Positions 1 through 8,138 of a stretch of DNA of 64,000 nucleotides are shown here, in pieces. A program made the translations under genes and the position numbers. Every line of letters starts with the position of its first letter. The first letter of the stretch is position 1. The DNA comes from an uncultured Bacteroidales bacterium (GTDB lineage Bacteria > Bacteroidota > Bacteroidia > Bacteroidales > F082). The notes beneath the pieces were generated by a model. It was not told the origin of the DNA. It saw only the letters and a program-made list of their open reading frames with translations, and made no database searches. The stretch covers positions 48,382 through 112,381 of the forward strand of contig CAMZJA010000005.1 of assembly GCA_947307415.1 (NCBI GenBank), written 5' to 3'.

Positions 1-817
1 TCAGCCAGCCGTAAAGGCAGTTGAGCCAGCTTCCCATATACTGCGGCGTGGTGTTGTCCTGTCCAAAAGTTGTGATAATCAACGCAAAGCCTGAAACGAC
101 AGCAGCCACCATCAACGGAATCCAATATTTCGTAACTTTTTCCTGAACCTCGTCGTGAGAGAATACAAAATATCCCATCAGGAACGGGAAAATGTAGAAG
201 AATGGTTTATAAAGATTATACAATCCGTCAAGTGATTCAAGTCGCGGATTCATAATCAAAGTCTGCTCGCCGAGCCAGAAAAGCACGCCAAGCAACACAA
301 CCACCACAATGTTGGCTTTGCCACACAAGTTATAGAATTTATCTTTGCCATCAATAGCTCTGATTATCAGCAAAATAATTCCCAAAACCCACAGCAGCTG
401 TATAAACCAAAGCGGTCCTATACCGTTCACCGACCAGACGAAATACTTAATAGGTTGTGGAACTTGCGCTAAAACATCGGTGCCACCCACTCGAACGTTA
501 AAATAGCCAACCATCCATTGAAACACAAACAATCCGATAGTTCCAGGCACCAAAAGTTTACGTGTTCTCGACTTAAACCACTGTCCTGCTGAGCCTTTCT
601 CCAACGAATATCTCGAGCCGATTCCAGCCAGCAAAAACAGCATCGGCATGAACCAAGGATATAGGATATACATCAGCACGTCCTGGTATTGCGGACCGTC
701 GCCGAAGCCGCCCACACCACCAAAGACACCTTTATTATTATAGAAATATACCACATGGTACAGAAGCACTAAAAGCACTGTCGCCCAACGCAAATTGTCA
801 ATCCAATGTTTTCTCAT
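1..817 (-). CDS. acyltransferase family 3 membrane protein (3' end cut by window edge)
   Basis: The reading frame starts at the ATG at 817 (MRKHWIDNLRWATVLLVL...) and is still open at base 1, giving about 272 residues of a longer protein. The N-terminal HWIDNLRW stretch followed by a hydrophobic helix ending in a His (LLYHVVYF) is the signature of acyltransferase family 3 (PF01757), multi-pass inner-membrane enzymes that move acyl groups onto surface polysaccharides or glucans. At least seven further hydrophobic segments follow. The start lies 9 bases after the stop of the M28 peptidase gene on the same strand, so the two are probably cotranscribed. The acceptor cannot be told from sequence. 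The missing C-terminus lies to the left of the window. Confidence 0.85.
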   Translation of the reverse strand, partial: MRKHWIDNLRWATVLLVLLYHVVYFYNNKGVFGGVGGFGDGPQYQDVLMYILYPWFMPMLFLLAGIGSRYSLEKGSAGQWFKSRTRKLLVPGTIGLFVFQWMVGYFNVRVGGTDVLAQVPQPIKYFVWSVNGIGPLWFIQLLWVLGIILLIIRAIDGKDKFYNLCGKANIVVVVLLGVLFWLGEQTLIMNPRLESLDGLYNLYKPFFYIFPFLMGYFVFSHDEVQEKVTKYWIPLMVAAVVSGFALIITTFGQDNTTPQYMGSWLNCLYGWL

Positions 818-826
818 TTTTTAAAA

Positions 827-2089
827 TTAATATTTCTCAACAAAATCTGTAATCAAATTGAAAATCGGCTCGTATGTTACGAAGATCGCACTGTCGTAGG
901 TGTCGTAAATCGTATGATAATACTTGAAAGCGTCGCCGTTTTCGTTCTCAAACAACATGCACGGCACATGACGCTCGGCAAACGGATAATGGTCGCTGTT
1001 TGCTGCCAGCTCGCCACGGTCTAAAGCCTCGAAATAATGCTTTTCGCCATTGATTTCCTCAAGCATAGCGAATCCGCGGTTACCCTCGTCACTAACTTCG
1101 CAATACTGCACAGGGTTGTTGTCGCCAATCATGTCGATGTTGAACAAATACTTGATCTGCTCGAGCGGCACTGTCGGGTTGTCGACATAAAACATCGAGC
1201 CGTTCAGACCTGAATCCTCGCCCGAGAACGCAATGAAATACATGTCATATTCAGGCTTGTTCTTTGCGTAATATTCAGCCAAAGTAACGATGGTAGCGGT
1301 GCCCGACGCGTTGTCGTTTGCGCCCGGATAATACACGTCTCTGCCAAGGTTGCCAAGGTGGTCATAGTGCGCCGTGAACACAAAGCAGCTGTCGTGTTTC
1401 TCGCCGTTGACCTTCGCAATCACGTTGAAAAGCTCATAGTTTTCCAAAAACTCGTTGTCGATATCCAACTTCACGTTTTTCACGCCTTCGATAGCCTCTG
1501 GAGTTATCCAAACAATCGGTTTGCCCATCACACGACTGCCGTAAGCCTTGTAAAACTTTATCGGCGACGTCCAAGTCTGGATAAATCCAGCATTTGGTGA
1601 ATCAGCCTTATGCAGCGGCCTGAATTCAGGATGGTTATACATATACCAGAAGTCGCATACCACCAAGCAGTTGGCGTTTTCCGGCTTCGCCAGATCTTCA
1701 TACATCTTTTCAGCATCAAAATTCAATGTATCTACATGATACACAGGAAATTCGCCGTGTACGCCCGGTGAATATTCTCTCATTGCAAAGTCAACGCCAG
1801 GAGTGAGCTGTTTTCCGTCAGCCCACATCTCCATGTTTCCGCAAAAAGTGTTGATATTGATGGTGAAAGGCTGGCAAACGACCTCGTCGACGCCAACGTT
1901 CTTGAACTCCTGCTCAAGGTATTGTCCAGCCATGTTCGCACCGTCACGGGCATATCCCCTGCCCTGATACTTCTCGGAACTCAGCTCCTTAACAATATCT
2001 TTGTAATGTTTCAAATTCGGTCCTTTCGGCGACTTTGTGCACGCCACCAGCAAAACTAAAACTGATAATAAAAAGCAAATCTTTTTCAT
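827..2089 (-). CDS. M28 family metallopeptidase, exported lipoprotein
   Basis: 420 aa. The start MKKICFLLSVLVLLVAC is a lipoprotein signal with the lipobox Cys at residue 17, so the protein should be anchored in an envelope membrane. A PA-like insert region (about 90-215) precedes the peptidase core. The core carries the co-catalytic zinc pattern of family M28: TAHYDH (His 241), GANDNASG (Asp 259), SGEDSG (catalytic Glu 291 and metal ligand 292), NIDMIG (Asp 319) and a late His near 392 (YYHTIYDT). These are typically aminopeptidases or glutaminyl cyclases; the exact substrate is unknown. Its own promoter lies at 2112-2119. Confidence 0.93.
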   Translation of the reverse strand: MKKICFLLSVLVLLVACTKSPKGPNLKHYKDIVKELSSEKYQGRGYARDGANMAGQYLEQEFKNVGVDEVVCQPFTININTFCGNMEMWADGKQLTPGVDFAMREYSPGVHGEFPVYHVDTLNFDAEKMYEDLAKPENANCLVVCDFWYMYNHPEFRPLHKADSPNAGFIQTWTSPIKFYKAYGSRVMGKPIVWITPEAIEGVKNVKLDIDNEFLENYELFNVIAKVNGEKHDSCFVFTAHYDHLGNLGRDVYYPGANDNASGTATIVTLAEYYAKNKPEYDMYFIAFSGEDSGLNGSMFYVDNPTVPLEQIKYLFNIDMIGDNNPVQYCEVSDEGNRGFAMLEEINGEKHYFEALDRGELAANSDHYPFAERHVPCMLFENENGDAFKYYHTIYDTYDSAIFVTYEPIFNLITDFVEKY

Positions 2090-2111
2090 GGATTACAATT
2101 TTTTATTTTTG

Positions 2112-2119
2112 CAAAAATA
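2112..2119 (-). promoter_or_regulatory. -7 element for the M28 peptidase gene
   Basis: TATTTTTG on the minus strand matches the Bacteroidetes -7 consensus TAnnTTTG, 22 bases before the start codon. Confidence 0.6.
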
Positions 2120-2161
2120 CAAAATCTTCACTCTCCATACTTCATTCTTAAAACTTTTTAC

Positions 2162-2169
2162 TATTTTTG
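2162..2169 (+). promoter_or_regulatory. -7 element for the CDF transporter gene
   Basis: TATTTTTG on the plus strand matches TAnnTTTG, 32 bases before the ATG at 2202. It is divergent from the M28 peptidase promoter. Confidence 0.6.
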
Positions 2170-2201
2170 CCTCGAAAATAAAGTTTATTTAACAATTTCT
2201 C

Positions 2202-3089
2202 ATGAGCCGCGAGAAAGATATATACAAGACAACCCTCTTGGGTAGCTTCATCAACGCCACGCTGGTGGTGTTTAAGTTCGTAGCGGGAATCTTCGGACAC
2301 AGTTCCGCTATGATTGCCGACGCGGTGCATTCGCTTTCCGACTTCGCCACCGACATCGTGGTGCTTTTTTTCGTCAAGATAAGCCACAAACCTAAAGACA
2401 AATCACACGACTACGGTCACGGCAAATACGAGACGCTCGCCACCACACTGATCGGTGCGGTTCTCTTCCTCGTGGCAGCAGGCATTTTCATCGAAGGTGC
2501 CAAAAAGATAGCCCTCTGGAGTAATGGCGACACCTTGACCATGCCTGGCCGACTCGCTCTTTGGGCTGCTCTGGCATCAATAATCTTAAAAGAAATCATT
2601 TTCCAATATACCAACCGCAAGGCGAAACGTCTTAATTCTCAAGCGTTAAAGGCCAATGCGTGGCATCATCGCAGCGACGCGCTCTCTTCAATAGGAACCA
2701 CCATAGGCATAGGCGGAGCGCTCATAGGCGGCGAGCGTTGGGCTGTCCTCGACCCCATAGCCTCTCTGGTGGTAGGCATATTAATTATAAAGGTGGCATT
2801 CGACCTGATTAAAAACGGCGTCGGCGACCTCATGGAGCAGTCACTGCCCGACGACGTCGAGAATGAGATAATGGAGATAGTGAAATCGGTGCCTGAAGTC
2901 GTTGAGCCTCATGAGCTTTGCACCCGACGCATCGGAAACCGTTATGCCATCGAGATGCACGTGCTAATGAACGGCAACATGCCTCTGAAGGAAGCTCACG
3001 ATAAGACATCGGAAATTGAGAATCTCCTGAAACAAAGCTACGGCGACGACACACATATCGTCATTCACGTGGAACCTCTTGAAGAATAA
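2202..3089 (+). CDS. cation diffusion facilitator (CDF) family metal transporter
   Basis: 295 aa inner-membrane protein exporting divalent metal (Zn, Fe, Mn, Co or Cd are the known family substrates) in exchange for protons. Six transmembrane helices are evident. The metal-site motif in TM2 is DAVHSLSDFATD (Asp 47, Asp 51) and that of TM5 is HHRSDALSS, the FieF-like arrangement. SHDYGHGKYE between TM2 and TM3 is also typical. The last 85 residues form the cytoplasmic ferredoxin-like CDF dimerisation domain. It is a monocistronic gene between the divergent M28 gene and gap. Metal specificity cannot be assigned. Confidence 0.93.
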   Translation: MSREKDIYKTTLLGSFINATLVVFKFVAGIFGHSSAMIADAVHSLSDFATDIVVLFFVKISHKPKDKSHDYGHGKYETLATTLIGAVLFLVAAGIFIEGAKKIALWSNGDTLTMPGRLALWAALASIILKEIIFQYTNRKAKRLNSQALKANAWHHRSDALSSIGTTIGIGGALIGGERWAVLDPIASLVVGILIIKVAFDLIKNGVGDLMEQSLPDDVENEIMEIVKSVPEVVEPHELCTRRIGNRYAIEMHVLMNGNMPLKEAHDKTSEIENLLKQSYGDDTHIVIHVEPLEE

Positions 3090-3137
3090 AATTTTGAAAA
3101 AATTCTGTCAGAAAGACATCACATATCAATAAATTTG

Positions 3138-3145
3138 TAACTTTG
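3138..3145 (+). promoter_or_regulatory. -7 element for gap
   Basis: TAACTTTG matches TAnnTTTG, 47 bases before the gap ATG, leaving an AT-rich leader of about 43 bases. Confidence 0.65.
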
Positions 3146-3192
3146 CAGATTGATTGGTTTTTTGATTTAAAATTCATTAAAATTAACATAAA

Positions 3193-4200
3193 ATGGAAAA
3201 GATTAAAGTAGGTATCAACGGTTTCGGTCGTATCGGCCGCAACGTTTTCCGCATCTGCTGCGAGCGTCCTAACCTCGAGGTTGTGGGCATCAACGACTTG
3301 ACAAGCACCAAAGTTTTGGCACATCTTCTGAAATATGACTCAACACAGGGTAAGTTCCCTGGCACAGTGGAATACGACGAATCAGCATTGATAGTCAACG
3401 GAGTACGCGTTCCTGTCACAGCTGAACGCGCTCCTATCAACATCAAATGGAGCAAGACTCCTGACGTAGTTGTCGAGTCAACAGGTATCTTCCGTTCAAA
3501 AGAAAGCGCAAAAGGCGGCTACGGCGACCACCTCAAAAACGGTGCCAAGAAAGTCATCCTCTCTGCCCCTTCAAAAGATAAAATCGATGCGACTATCGTG
3601 GTCGGAGTCAACAACAACGAACTCACCGACGAGATCGAATGCGTCAGCAACGCTAGCTGCACCACAAACTGCTTGGCACCAGTAGCTAAGGTTCTCAACG
3701 ACCGTTTCGGTATCGAACAAGGTTACATCACAACAATCCACAGCTACACCAACGACCAGGTCATCCTCGACGGTCCGCATAGCGACCTCCGCCGCGCACG
3801 TTCAGCCGCCATGTCACAGATCCCGACGACAACAGGCGCCGCCAAAGCAGTGGGTATCGTAATCCCTGAACTCAACGGCAAACTCGACGGCATCGCAGTG
3901 CGCGTCCCTACCCCTACCGGATCACTCGTCGACCTCGTGTGCACACTCAAAACAGAAGCCACAAAAGAACAGATCAACGCCGCAATGCGTGAAGCCGCTG
4001 AAGGCCCGATGAAAGGCGTTCTCGAATACACCGAAGATGAAATCGTAAGCGTCGACATCATCCATAACCCGCATTCTTCAATCTTCGACGCCCAAAGCAC
4101 AATGGTCATGGGCAAGATGATCAAAGTGATGTCATGGTACGACAACGAATGGGGCTACTCAAACCGCATGGTCGACCTTATCGAAATGATGAAATACTAA
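3193..4200 (+). CDS. gap: type I glyceraldehyde-3-phosphate dehydrogenase
   Basis: 335 aa, the normal length. It oxidatively phosphorylates glyceraldehyde 3-phosphate to 1,3-bisphosphoglycerate in glycolysis. The N-terminal Rossmann motif NGFGRIGR is present, and an acidic residue after GIN (Asp 35) points to NAD rather than NADP. The catalytic Cys 156 sits in [12 protein letters not shown] with His 183 in IHSYTNDQ. The C-terminal [12 protein letters not shown] signature is intact. It has its own promoter and a hairpin at 4230-4258 downstream, so it is probably monocistronic. Codon choice is more C-rich at third positions than in its neighbours, as expected of a highly expressed gene. Confidence 0.98.
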   Translation: MEKIKVGINGFGRIGRNVFRICCERPNLEVVGINDLTSTKVLAHLLKYDSTQGKFPGTVEYDESALIVNGVRVPVTAERAPINIKWSKTPDVVVESTGIFRSKESAKGGYGDHLKNGAKKVILSAPSKDKIDATIVVGVNNNELTDEIECVSNASCTTNCLAPVAKVLNDRFGIEQGYITTIHSYTNDQVILDGPHSDLRRARSAAMSQIPTTTGAAKAVGIVIPELNGKLDGIAVRVPTPTGSLVDLVCTLKTEATKEQINAAMREAAEGPMKGVLEYTEDEIVSVDIIHNPHSSIFDAQSTMVMGKMIKVMSWYDNEWGYSNRMVDLIEMMKY

Positions 4201-4229
4201 AATTTATCGGTATTTTTAATAAATTGATT

Positions 4230-4258
4230 GTAGAGACGCCATATTATGACGTCTCTAC
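4230..4258. terminator. GTAGAGACG hairpin between gap and the fic gene
   Basis: A perfect 9-bp stem (GTAGAGACG / CGTCTCTAC, 4230-4238 and 4250-4258) has an 11-base loop and is followed by CTTTTGATTTTT. It can terminate gap on the plus strand. Its right arm contains the stop codon of the convergent fic gene. The same GTAGAGACG core recurs in the hairpin at 44872-44894, so it is probably a dispersed repeat used as a terminator. Confidence 0.7.
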
Positions 4259-5082
4259 TTTTGATTTTTCCAAACAACCAAATGATTGATCCTCAACCTG
4301 TTATTGCCATTAAAAATCAGATTCTTAAAAAACCTCTCAAGAAACCTGAAGTCATAATCCACGCCAATATCCTGATTCTTATAATTCGCCCTCACCAACG
4401 CGTTCCTGAAATACCACGACTTCTCCGCAAAAACATCATTATTCACCTCATACCCCATCGAACGAAGATATTGTATCATAAAAACCGCTATCGTACAAGT
4501 ATTCCCGACATGAAATGGATGAATAAGCCATAAATTTGAAGCAAAGACACTGATATGTCTCACCTTTCTCACATCATTCAGCCCGTCATAATCAAAAACA
4601 GATTCATTCCGAAGGTCACTCTCCACTGCTTCGCACACGTTCTTCCCCTCAAAAAACCTCATAGTGTCGCCATTGAGCAGCCATTCTTTCTTTTCAAGAT
4701 TATTATCACGCAGCGCTCCGGCATATTCCGACACCCCTTCAAAAATGCGTCTGTGTATCGAAATCAGACCTTCAAGGTTGAAACTGAATGAGTTATCCGA
4801 CAGAACACTTTTTATATTCGCCACCTCCCTATCAGCTTCCTTCTTCATGAAAAAATCTTTTGCCCGACGCGTCTTACCACGATAATATCTTTCAATCAAC
4901 ATCGGCACCTCCGGCATGGAAATCTCCCCTTCTATATTTCGTTTCGCCAGTTCCAGAAGATATTTCGACGTCTTAAGCCCGTCAGTGGCCATCAACCCTA
5001 TCGCAGTCCTCCACGCCAAAGCACACCTCCTGCCAGCCGGCTCCACATTTCTCACAAAGTCCTCGAACTGTTTCTGTCGCAT
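4255..5082 (-). CDS. Fic family protein with degenerate catalytic motif
   Basis: 275 aa. Fic enzymes transfer AMP or related groups from nucleotides to protein hydroxyls, using a loop HPFx(D/E)GN(G/T)R. Here the loop reads HPFHVGNTC (residues 188-196). The catalytic His 188 is kept, but the Mg-binding Asp/Glu is Val 192 and the phosphate-binding Arg is Cys 196. The downstream second Arg is also missing. An N-terminal helix with IEGEIS (residues 50-55) resembles the VbhA-type inhibitory helix found fused to Fic domains. The C-terminal NNDxFAxxSWYFRNALVRANY block is typical of a Bacteroidetes Fic subgroup. The gene is solitary, between gap and the LpxD-like gene. Fic fold is well supported; AMPylation activity is doubtful. 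Confidence 0.85.
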   Translation of the reverse strand: MRQKQFEDFVRNVEPAGRRCALAWRTAIGLMATDGLKTSKYLLELAKRNIEGEISMPEVPMLIERYYRGKTRRAKDFFMKKEADREVANIKSVLSDNSFSFNLEGLISIHRRIFEGVSEYAGALRDNNLEKKEWLLNGDTMRFFEGKNVCEAVESDLRNESVFDYDGLNDVRKVRHISVFASNLWLIHPFHVGNTCTIAVFMIQYLRSMGYEVNNDVFAEKSWYFRNALVRANYKNQDIGVDYDFRFLERFFKNLIFNGNNRLRINHLVVWKNQK

Positions 5083-5100
5083 AACTGAAACTTTTAAAAT

Positions 5101-5126
5101 AAAAAAAGCCGCTCTCTCAAGCGGCC
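5101..5126 (-). terminator. rho-independent terminator after the lpxD-like gene
   Basis: On the minus strand, GCCGCT and AGCGGC form a 6-bp GC-rich stem with a 6-base loop (5108-5125), followed by TTTTTTTATTTT. It lies 16 bases after the LpxD-like stop codon and before the fic start. Confidence 0.85.
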
Positions 5127-5141
5127 TTCATATCATATTTT

Positions 5142-6080
5142 TTATTTTATCTTGCTTATCAAATCCGGCAGCATTCTCACACAAGCCATCTCTCTCCATT
5201 TCTTCTTAGCTTCCATTCCTGGCATGCCGAAGTATGTAACGCCTGGCTCTGTATCCTTGTCAATAGCTGTGTAAGCCAAGATTGTAGTGCCTTCTGCAAC
5301 AACAAGGTCTTTGTTGACTGCCGACATCGACCAGATCGAGACGTTGTCCTTCACTCTCGAAACGCCACCGATTGCGCAGTGTGCTCCGAGGAAGCAGTTC
5401 TTGCCGACCTTTGCGTCGTGACCCACCTGAACATGGTTATCAGTCTTGGTGCCTCTGCCTATGACAGTGTCGCTGGTGACTCCGATATCGATGGCACACA
5501 AAGCTCCGATTTCAACATCGTCCTCAATCACGACTCTGCCGCATGACTCGAACTTCACCTGACGGTCCTTGCCGCGATGCTGGAAGTAGCAAGCGTCAGC
5601 AGCAAGCACTGTACCACTGTTGATGATGACATTGTCACCAATGACAGTCCAGTTGTTGATTGTCACGTTGGCATGGATGATGCAGTTCTTACCGATTTTC
5701 ACATGATCTGCCACAAAAGCACCCGGCTCAATGATTGTACCTTCACCGATCTCAGCCTTTGGGCTCACCATCGCTGTGGCAGGCTCAAATCTGCGATACG
5801 ACAAGATAATCTTGTTGAACGCGTCAAACGGACAATCGTGGACTATGAGAGTCTTTCCCTTCGGGCATTCCACATCGCCATTGTTGATAATGACGACTGT
5901 AGCGGCCGATTCGAGCACTCTCTGATAATATTTCGGATGATCGACGAAAGTGATGTCACCCGCCTCAACCTCATGAAGCTCGTTGAGCCCCGTGATGACT
6001 TGGTTCGGATCACCGATAACCTTGGTGGCACCAATGAAATCAGCGATGCACTTTACCGTCGTTGCTGGTTCAATTCTCAT
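5142..6080 (-). CDS. LpxD-like UDP-3-O-acylglucosamine N-acyltransferase
   Basis: 312 aa. An N-terminal LpxD-type substrate-binding region (about 1-105, with GDITFVDHPKYY) is followed by a left-handed parallel beta-helix of hexapeptide repeats (about 105-265) and a C-terminal helix. DNHVQVGHDAKVG contains the His expected of the LpxD active site. LpxD adds the N-linked hydroxyacyl chain in lipid A synthesis. It is shorter than typical LpxD (about 340 aa), and Bacteroidetes often carry a second LpxD-like copy next to efp, so it may be a paralogue acting on another sugar nucleotide. It begins one base after the efp stop codon and is therefore in the efp operon. Confidence 0.85.
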   Translation of the reverse strand: MRIEPATTVKCIADFIGATKVIGDPNQVITGLNELHEVEAGDITFVDHPKYYQRVLESAATVVIINNGDVECPKGKTLIVHDCPFDAFNKIILSYRRFEPATAMVSPKAEIGEGTIIEPGAFVADHVKIGKNCIIHANVTINNWTVIGDNVIINSGTVLAADACYFQHRGKDRQVKFESCGRVVIEDDVEIGALCAIDIGVTSDTVIGRGTKTDNHVQVGHDAKVGKNCFLGAHCAIGGVSRVKDNVSIWSMSAVNKDLVVAEGTTILAYTAIDKDTEPGVTYFGMPGMEAKKKWREMACVRMLPDLISKIK

Positions 6081-6081
6081 A

Positions 6082-6648
6082 TTATTCTCTTACTCTTTCA
6101 GCGTACTCACCAGTACGTGTGTCAACTCTAATTTTATCGCCTGTGTTGATGAACAATGGCACTCTTACCTTTGCACCTGTCTCAACTGTAGCCTCTTTCA
6201 TTGCGTTTGTTGCTGTGTTGCCCTTCTCGCCTGGCTCTGTGTAAGTGACCTCGAGAACAGTCTTCACTGGAAGTTCAGCAAACAACACTGTGTCGGTTGA
6301 TGTGTCGAAAATAACATCGCAAACATCGCTTTCCTTAAGGAAATCAACACCCGTAATAAGATCTTTCATAAGAGGGATCTGCTCGTAGTCTTCCTGATTC
6401 ATGAAAATGTAATCATCACCTTCTTTGTAAAGATACTGATACTGACGATGCTCAACGCGAACGTCTTCAAGTTTTTCACCGATATCGAAACGGCGCTCCA
6501 ATGTACGGCCGTCAACTACGCTCTTCAGTTTGATACGCATGATAGTGTTACCTTTGCCTGGTTTCACATGCTGGAAATCAACGCAAAAATAAAGTTTACC
6601 ATCCATTCTGATGCAGCTTCCAATCTTAATGTCTTGTGAGTTAATCAT
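6082..6648 (-). CDS. efp: translation elongation factor P
   Basis: 188 aa, full length, with three OB-like domains. EF-P binds between the P and E sites and relieves stalling at proline runs. The domain I loop reads HVKPGKGNT, placing an unmodified-type Lys at residue 32, where other bacteria carry modified Lys or Arg. The C-terminal signature near residues 150-175 (KVRVPLFINTGDKIRVDTRTGEY) is intact. It is first in an operon with the LpxD-like gene. Its promoter is at 6727-6734. Confidence 0.97.
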   Translation of the reverse strand: MINSQDIKIGSCIRMDGKLYFCVDFQHVKPGKGNTIMRIKLKSVVDGRTLERRFDIGEKLEDVRVEHRQYQYLYKEGDDYIFMNQEDYEQIPLMKDLITGVDFLKESDVCDVIFDTSTDTVLFAELPVKTVLEVTYTEPGEKGNTATNAMKEATVETGAKVRVPLFINTGDKIRVDTRTGEYAERVRE

Positions 6649-6726
6649 ATTACGAATTTTTATTAAGTTACTGAATTTGAATAATTTACATCATTTTCAA
6701 GCTAAATTTCAGCTCAAAAGTCGGTG

Positions 6727-6734
6727 CAAAGATA
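6727..6734 (-). promoter_or_regulatory. -7 element for efp and the lpxD-like gene
   Basis: TATCTTTG on the minus strand matches TAnnTTTG, 78 bases before the efp start and just past the stop of the DciA-like gene. A TTG lies 22 bases further upstream, where the -33 element belongs. Confidence 0.6.
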
Positions 6735-6745
6735 CAAAATATTTT

Positions 6746-7036
6746 TTATATTATAACAATATCCTTTAAAATTTCCTTCTCAACCCTCGAATTGAGTTTT
6801 TTCAACAACATCGACTTGGCAAAAAGCAGCTCGTTTTTCAACGAGTCAGCATCAACTTTCACGTAAAAAACACCGTTTCTGATGCTGGTTTTCAAAGTGT
6901 GCGCCGCAATGAAATCACCGACCACGACTTTCCACGAGTCAAGAATCCGTTGCTCGTCTAAAGCGTTATCTCTCTGATTCTCATGATAAAACGCCTTTAT
7001 CATATCACCCAATGTCGTCAAATTCGGATCACTCAT
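6746..7036 (-). CDS. DUF721 (DciA-like) protein
   Basis: 96 aa from the ATG at 7036; an in-frame TTG three bases earlier is less likely. The protein is a DUF721 domain: an N-terminal helix, the core around WKVVVGDFIAAHT and a C-terminal KH-like part. DUF721 includes DciA, which loads the replicative helicase in bacteria lacking DnaC or DnaI. The start overlaps the recF stop by 8 bases, so translation is coupled to RecF, and a replication or repair role fits this neighbourhood. The family assignment is firm; the DciA function is inferred. Confidence 0.85.
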   Translation of the reverse strand: MSDPNLTTLGDMIKAFYHENQRDNALDEQRILDSWKVVVGDFIAAHTLKTSIRNGVFYVKVDADSLKNELLFAKSMLLKKLNSRVEKEILKDIVII

Positions 7037-8138
7037 CAATCTTAACCCTTCCTTGTTCTACCTCAAAAATTTTATGGTTTCCCTCAATGTTATCCAAAAG
7101 ATACTGAACCCTTTGTCGTTGAGTATCAGTGATAAACACCTGTCCGAAATAGTCATTTCCAACCAATTTCACCAACTGCGCCACCCTGTTGTCATCCAAC
7201 TTATCAAAAATATCATCCAAAAGCAAAATAGGTTTAAAACCTATCTTCTGATAGTTGAAATCGAACTGCGCCAACTTGATGGCTACCACAAACGACTTCT
7301 GCTGCCCTTGCGAACCAAACTTCTTAACCTGATGATTATCAATTAAAAACACCAAGTCATCCTTGTGAATTCCTACGTTGGTATACGACGAATATCTGTC
7401 CTTCTCCTGACTTTCCTGCAGCAGCTGCTCCATCGGCTTCTCATGCAAAGCGCTCTCGTAAACAATATCAACTTTTTCAGAAGTACCCGAAACAATATCG
7501 TAATATCTCTGGAAAATAGGCATAAAATCTTTCAGAAACGCCTTTCTCTTCTCGAAAATCGGCGTCGCGTAACGCACCAGCTGCTCATCCCAAAGACTCA
7601 GCAGGTTGGCGTCGAAAAACCTGTTCTCCCAAAACTGCTTCAGCTGGGTGTTTCTCTGCGTCAAAACCTTATTATATTGCAGCAAATCACCGAGATACAC
7701 CGAGTCGAACTGCGCAATGACTCCATCAATGAACTTCCTTCGCAAATCGCTGCCGTCGTTGATCAAATCCCTGTCGTAAGGCGAAATCATCACCAACGGA
7801 ATTTTCCCGATGTGATCAGCCAAGCGCTCATACTCTTTTTTGTTGCATTTAAACGATTTCTTGGCATTCTCCTTCTGTACACACGAAATCGTCTGACTCT
7901 CATCGTTATCGGTCACAAAATCGCCGTGAACAGCGAAGAAATCCTCGCCATGACGTATGTTTTGCTTGTCGGTGGTCGTGAAATAGCTCTTGCAGAACGC
8001 AAGGTAATAAATCGCATCGAGAATATTGGTCTTCCCAGCTCCATTAAGTCCCACGAAGCAGTTGATTTTCTCCGAAAACCGCAAATCGGCCGACTCGCAG
8101 TTCTTGAAATTCGTCAACTTTAACTCCTTGAGAAACAT
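7029..8138 (-). CDS. recF: DNA replication and repair protein RecF
   Basis: 369 aa SMC-like ATPase that helps load RecA at gapped DNA together with RecO and RecR. Walker A is GLNGAGKT (residues 30-37), the ABC signature region is FGSQGQQKSF, and Walker B is ILLLDDIFDKLD. The ATG follows directly on the porQ stop codon with no spacer, and the 3' end overlaps the DciA-like gene. This makes a porQ-recF-DUF721 transcription unit. recR lies separately at 30188. Confidence 0.97.
   Translation of the reverse strand: MFLKELKLTNFKNCESADLRFSEKINCFVGLNGAGKTNILDAIYYLAFCKSYFTTTDKQNIRHGEDFFAVHGDFVTDNDESQTISCVQKENAKKSFKCNKKEYERLADHIGKIPLVMISPYDRDLINDGSDLRRKFIDGVIAQFDSVYLGDLLQYNKVLTQRNTQLKQFWENRFFDANLLSLWDEQLVRYATPIFEKRKAFLKDFMPIFQRYYDIVSGTSEKVDIVYESALHEKPMEQLLQESQEKDRYSSYTNVGIHKDDLVFLIDNHQVKKFGSQGQQKSFVVAIKLAQFDFNYQKIGFKPILLLDDIFDKLDDNRVAQLVKLVGNDYFGQVFITDTQRQRVQYLLDNIEGNHKIFEVEQGRVKIDE

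Noticed and set aside
7365-8123. Long plus-strand open frame opposite recF (252 codons)
   Set aside because: It is antisense to an unmistakable RecF and has no recognisable domain or promoter.
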